Assembly (NCBI GenBank): GCA_019918135.1
Contig: WBZZ01006327.1
Span: 62,501 to 126,500, forward strand
Length of the DNA: 64,000 bases
Direction: 5' to 3'
Origin: Paulinella micropora
Taxonomy: Eukaryota > Cercozoa > Imbricatea > Euglyphida > Paulinellidae
How positions within the stretch are numbered: position 1 is the stretch's first letter; every line of letters starts with the position of its first letter. A program made the position numbers and the translations under genes. The notes beneath the pieces were generated by a model that was not told the origin of the DNA, did not search any database, and saw nothing but the letters and a program-made list of their open reading frames with translations. Shown here piece by piece: positions 62,100-64,000 of the stretch.

Positions 62100-62658
62100 T
62101 AGAGAATCAGACCAGCTTGCTGGTAGGCCTTGACCGTCCTCTTTACACTGACACAGTTGCCATAACCTGTGTCCCCATCGCCTGCCACAACCAAACATGA
62201 CATGACATTATCCATTATTGAGCAGATGAGGCGACTTCCCTGGTATGGAGATTGTACGGATTAGATGGGCATCATAAAAATCACATGCTAGTACATTATA
62301 TGTCTGTGATAGTCGAGGAGTGGCACCGATGACAGGAATCTCCGGTACTGCAGCTGCGATCACCGAGGCAGACTGCCGCATCTCCTCCAGGCTGCAACCA
62401 CACACAGAGAAACGAGACATGCACACAAATATTCATACGTGCTGTCATTGCACTCGAGAACAGGAAAACCGACAGAGCAACGATGATTGCATATACATGA
62501 ATGTATGCACATGTATGTACGCTTGAATGTGCGCAGTGTATGTATGTACATACATCTCCCGCATGTTTAGTCCGACCCCAACTTTAGCTCCTCGTCGCCA
62601 TTTCCTCTCTGAATCTCTCTCTCTCTCTCTCTCTTTCTCACTCTTCTCTCTCTTTCTC

Positions 62659-62740
<82 letters not shown>

Positions 62741-63644
62741 AACTCTCTCTCTCTCTCTATATATATATGTATGTATATATATATATATATCTGTCTCTCC
62801 ACCTCTACTTGTCAACAGATATGCAAGCGGCGTACGAGACGAGTTGGCAGTCGGGAAAGCCTCGAGATGCACTGACTGAAAACCCGCTCATAAATGTTAT
62901 CTGGAAACCTAAATGTTTCAGAATCAAGAAAACAGGTATAGATAAATGTACAGTTATATTTGATTTTTGAAATTTATTTATTTATTTATTTATTATTTAT
63001 TTATTTATTTGTTTGTTTACTTTCCCCCCCCCCCCCAGTAAGCAAGGTTGTAGAAGAAAAATAGAGAAAGACGTAAAGACAAACTTTTTTTTTTAGTCAA
63101 TTATATTTGAGACCAGCGTCGCGGACCAGCCTTGCCGTCAGCCCGTCCCAGCAACAGGGCACAACCAAACATTTTCCGGCTGATAACAGATCGCGGAGCT
63201 TTGCCTGACAATTTACAAACGTCCTGCTGTATCATCTGGTCTTTTGGGGGGGGGGGGGGGGGGGCTTTGAAAGAAGCAAATAAGCAGAAAAGCATATATG
63301 AGTGTGCGTGTTTGTGTGTGTTCGTGTGTGTGTGTGTGTGTGTGTGTGCGTGTCCGTGTGTGCGTGTGTGCGTGTGTGCCAAGTACGGCAGGTGTAACGA
63401 TGCCTTGCTCAGCACCACTGCACTGTTTCGAATCCTGCCTCCACACCAGAAGCATATCAGACAGCGAAAGGTAAGTGATCGGGCCTACCGGCGAGTGTAA
63501 ATTCGGCACGCTTGGTGGCCTAAGTGCTGCCGCTCCACCGCGTCGCCTTCCCCCACTCTTACTGCTGTCCGTGTTGCTATTAACCTTGTTGCTGGCCCCT
63601 CGCCTTCGCTTGCGAGGCGGTAGAGGAGGACCTTCGTCACTCAT
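60321..63644 (-). CDS. Isocitrate lyase/PEP mutase superfamily enzyme, 14 exons (host gene)
   Basis: I assembled the exons by hand. From the ATG: 63489-63644, 63387-63434, 63114-63204, 62836-62908, 62327-62391, 62113-62181, 61921-61977, 61510-61583, 61189-61278, 61026-61095, 60893-60934, 60756-60814, 60633-60687, 60321-60424. They total 1,053 bases: 350 residues plus TAA, with all phases agreeing. Every intron is GT-AG except the one after 61189, which reads GC-AG. Family motifs in order: AKLRDLLSAGKCLVVPCC, FMSGFSVSAS, metal-binding DGDTGYGN, MIEDQKAPKRCGH with the catalytic Cys of the lyase branch, CILARTDAR, FLEAPQS, MLEGGSTPIL and a C-terminal VVGFDDYFEEE. The KRCGH motif points to a C-C lyase (methylisocitrate or dimethylmalate lyase type, or oxaloacetate hydrolase) rather than PEP mutase. 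The first 52 residues are a basic, disordered extension (PPRKRRRGASNK) that could be a nuclear signal. The gene looks whole. The first two exons are the least certain. Confidence 0.85.
61316..61459. repeat. CATA/CACA microsatellite in an intron
   Basis: Dense (CATA)n with CACA and GCATA variants lies in the intron between the exons at 61510-61583 and 61189-61278. A shorter stretch of the same repeat lies at 61,130-61,165 in the next intron. Confidence 0.9.
61598..61734. repeat. A-rich tracts in an intron, possible retroposon tails
   Basis: An (AAAAAC)n stretch leads into about 36 A, then a short spacer and about 27 more A. A third tract of about 29 A lies at 62,068-62,096 in the neighbouring intron. 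Such tails are left by SINE- or LINE-mediated insertions, but I recognise no element body. Confidence 0.6.
62606..62793. repeat. CT and TA microsatellite in an intron
   Basis: About 150 bases of (CT)n with TTTCT and CTAT interruptions followed by (TA)n at 62,758-62,790. It lies in the intron between the exons at 62836-62908 and 62327-62391. Confidence 0.9.
62971..63038. repeat. ATTT repeat and C run in an intron
   Basis: About 40 bases of (ATTT)n followed by a run of 13 C. It lies in the intron between the exons at 63114-63204 and 62836-62908. Confidence 0.85.
63244..63380. repeat. G run and GT microsatellite in an intron
   Basis: A run of about 19 G at 63,246-63,264, then (GT)n with GC interruptions to 63,380. 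It lies within the short intron between the second and third exons. Confidence 0.85.
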
Positions 63645-64000
63645 GCTCAGCAAAACCTGTGTGTATGACAGAGACAATGTCAGGTTGCATAGACGTAATA
63701 GGGAAGCAAACATAGCCATGCATGCTTTCTGCATACTTAAACCCGCGTGCATGCGTACAAGCATGTCCTGGTTTAAATTTTTTAAAAAGCTTTGTTGTTC
63801 GTGCAGTAAGCTCTGGATATACCCACAGATAGAGATAGATAGGAAAAAAAATTTCCCAAATTGAGCAGAAATACATAAGCCATCCATCCATCCATCCATC
63901 TATCCATCCATCCATCCATCAGTACTTCCATCCACATGTACATACATCCGTAAATACATGCATACATGCATGCATGCATGAAAATATGCGTCTGCACATG
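63645..64000. promoter_or_regulatory. 5' flank of the host gene with CATC and CATG repeats
   Basis: This is upstream of the minus-strand start. It holds (ATCC)n at 63,879-63,920 and ATGC/CATA repeats to the end. A promoter is expected here, but I can point to no clear element. Confidence 0.4.

Noticed and set aside
62819-62935. Plus-strand exon with good acceptor and donor sites
   Set aside because: The minus strand across the same bases encodes a family-matching exon (FMSGFSVSAS) whose phase joins its neighbours exactly, so the plus-strand sites are coincidental.

Overview
The window looks like eukaryotic nuclear DNA made of three unlike parts. (1) From 1 to about 50.0 kb lies a dense, GC-rich, apparently intronless block with genes on both strands. 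They are separated by strikingly homopolymeric spacers (runs of G, C, A or T of 8-16 bases). (2) From about 50.0 to 59.5 kb lie remains of LTR retroelements of Ty3/gypsy type. (3) From about 59.5 kb to the end lies ordinary host DNA. It holds one complete gene of the isocitrate lyase/PEP mutase superfamily on the minus strand, which I resolve into 14 small exons whose phases all agree, with introns full of microsatellites.

The 50-kb block does not read like the host gene beside it. Recognisable proteins are a divergent histone H3 with an extended tail, a D5/UL52-like primase protein with two zinc-binding modules, a BRO-N/KilA-type DNA-binding protein with a coiled coil, a class 3 lipase, a CK1/VRK-like protein kinase, a roughly 1,200-residue Sel1-repeat protein, an LRR protein, a weak F-box-like protein, and several very large cysteine-rich, N-glycosylated surface proteins (signal peptide, HYR or EGF modules, one C-terminal membrane segment). 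A 902-residue protein built from CxxC knuckles in 58-residue tandem units is also present. This mix, the lack of introns and the compact two-strand layout suggest an endogenised large DNA virus (nucleocytoplasmic large DNA virus or mirusvirus-like). No capsid, DNA polymerase, packaging ATPase or RNA polymerase gene is visible, so the family cannot be named and the viral reading stays an inference. I treat the block as a fossil. Several of its genes look whole; roughly eight to ten are broken, most about once and the HYR and EGF genes several times. Errors at homopolymer runs could account for some apparent breaks.

Layout: partial unknown gene (1-1171, minus); histone H3-like (2.2-2.8); two unknown minus genes (3.0-4.9); giant membrane glycoprotein (5.8-10.8); CxxC-repeat protein and a small neighbour (11.2-14.4, minus); kinase (15.1-16.0); HYR surface protein (16.8-20.7); primase-like (20.1-22.6, minus); unknown and LRR fragments (23.2-24.4); membrane-anchor fragment (24.5-25.3, minus); LRR protein (26.1-27.7, minus); two small genes (28.2-28.9, minus); Sel1 protein (29.4-33.1); F-box-like (33.5-34.1); partial Sel1 duplicate (34.2-34.5); basic protein (35.0-35.7, minus); a repeat complex with CA and GT arms around 84-bp palindromic repeats (35.8-37.4); unknown (37.6-39.0); BRO-N protein (39.4-41.5, minus); lipase (42.1-43.3, minus); EGF surface protein (43.7-44.7); unknown (45.0-45.6); unknowns (46.0-50.0, minus).

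The host is not identifiable from sequence alone. The introns (CATA, CATC, ATTT and GT repeats, poly-A tracts) would suit an alga or other protist.
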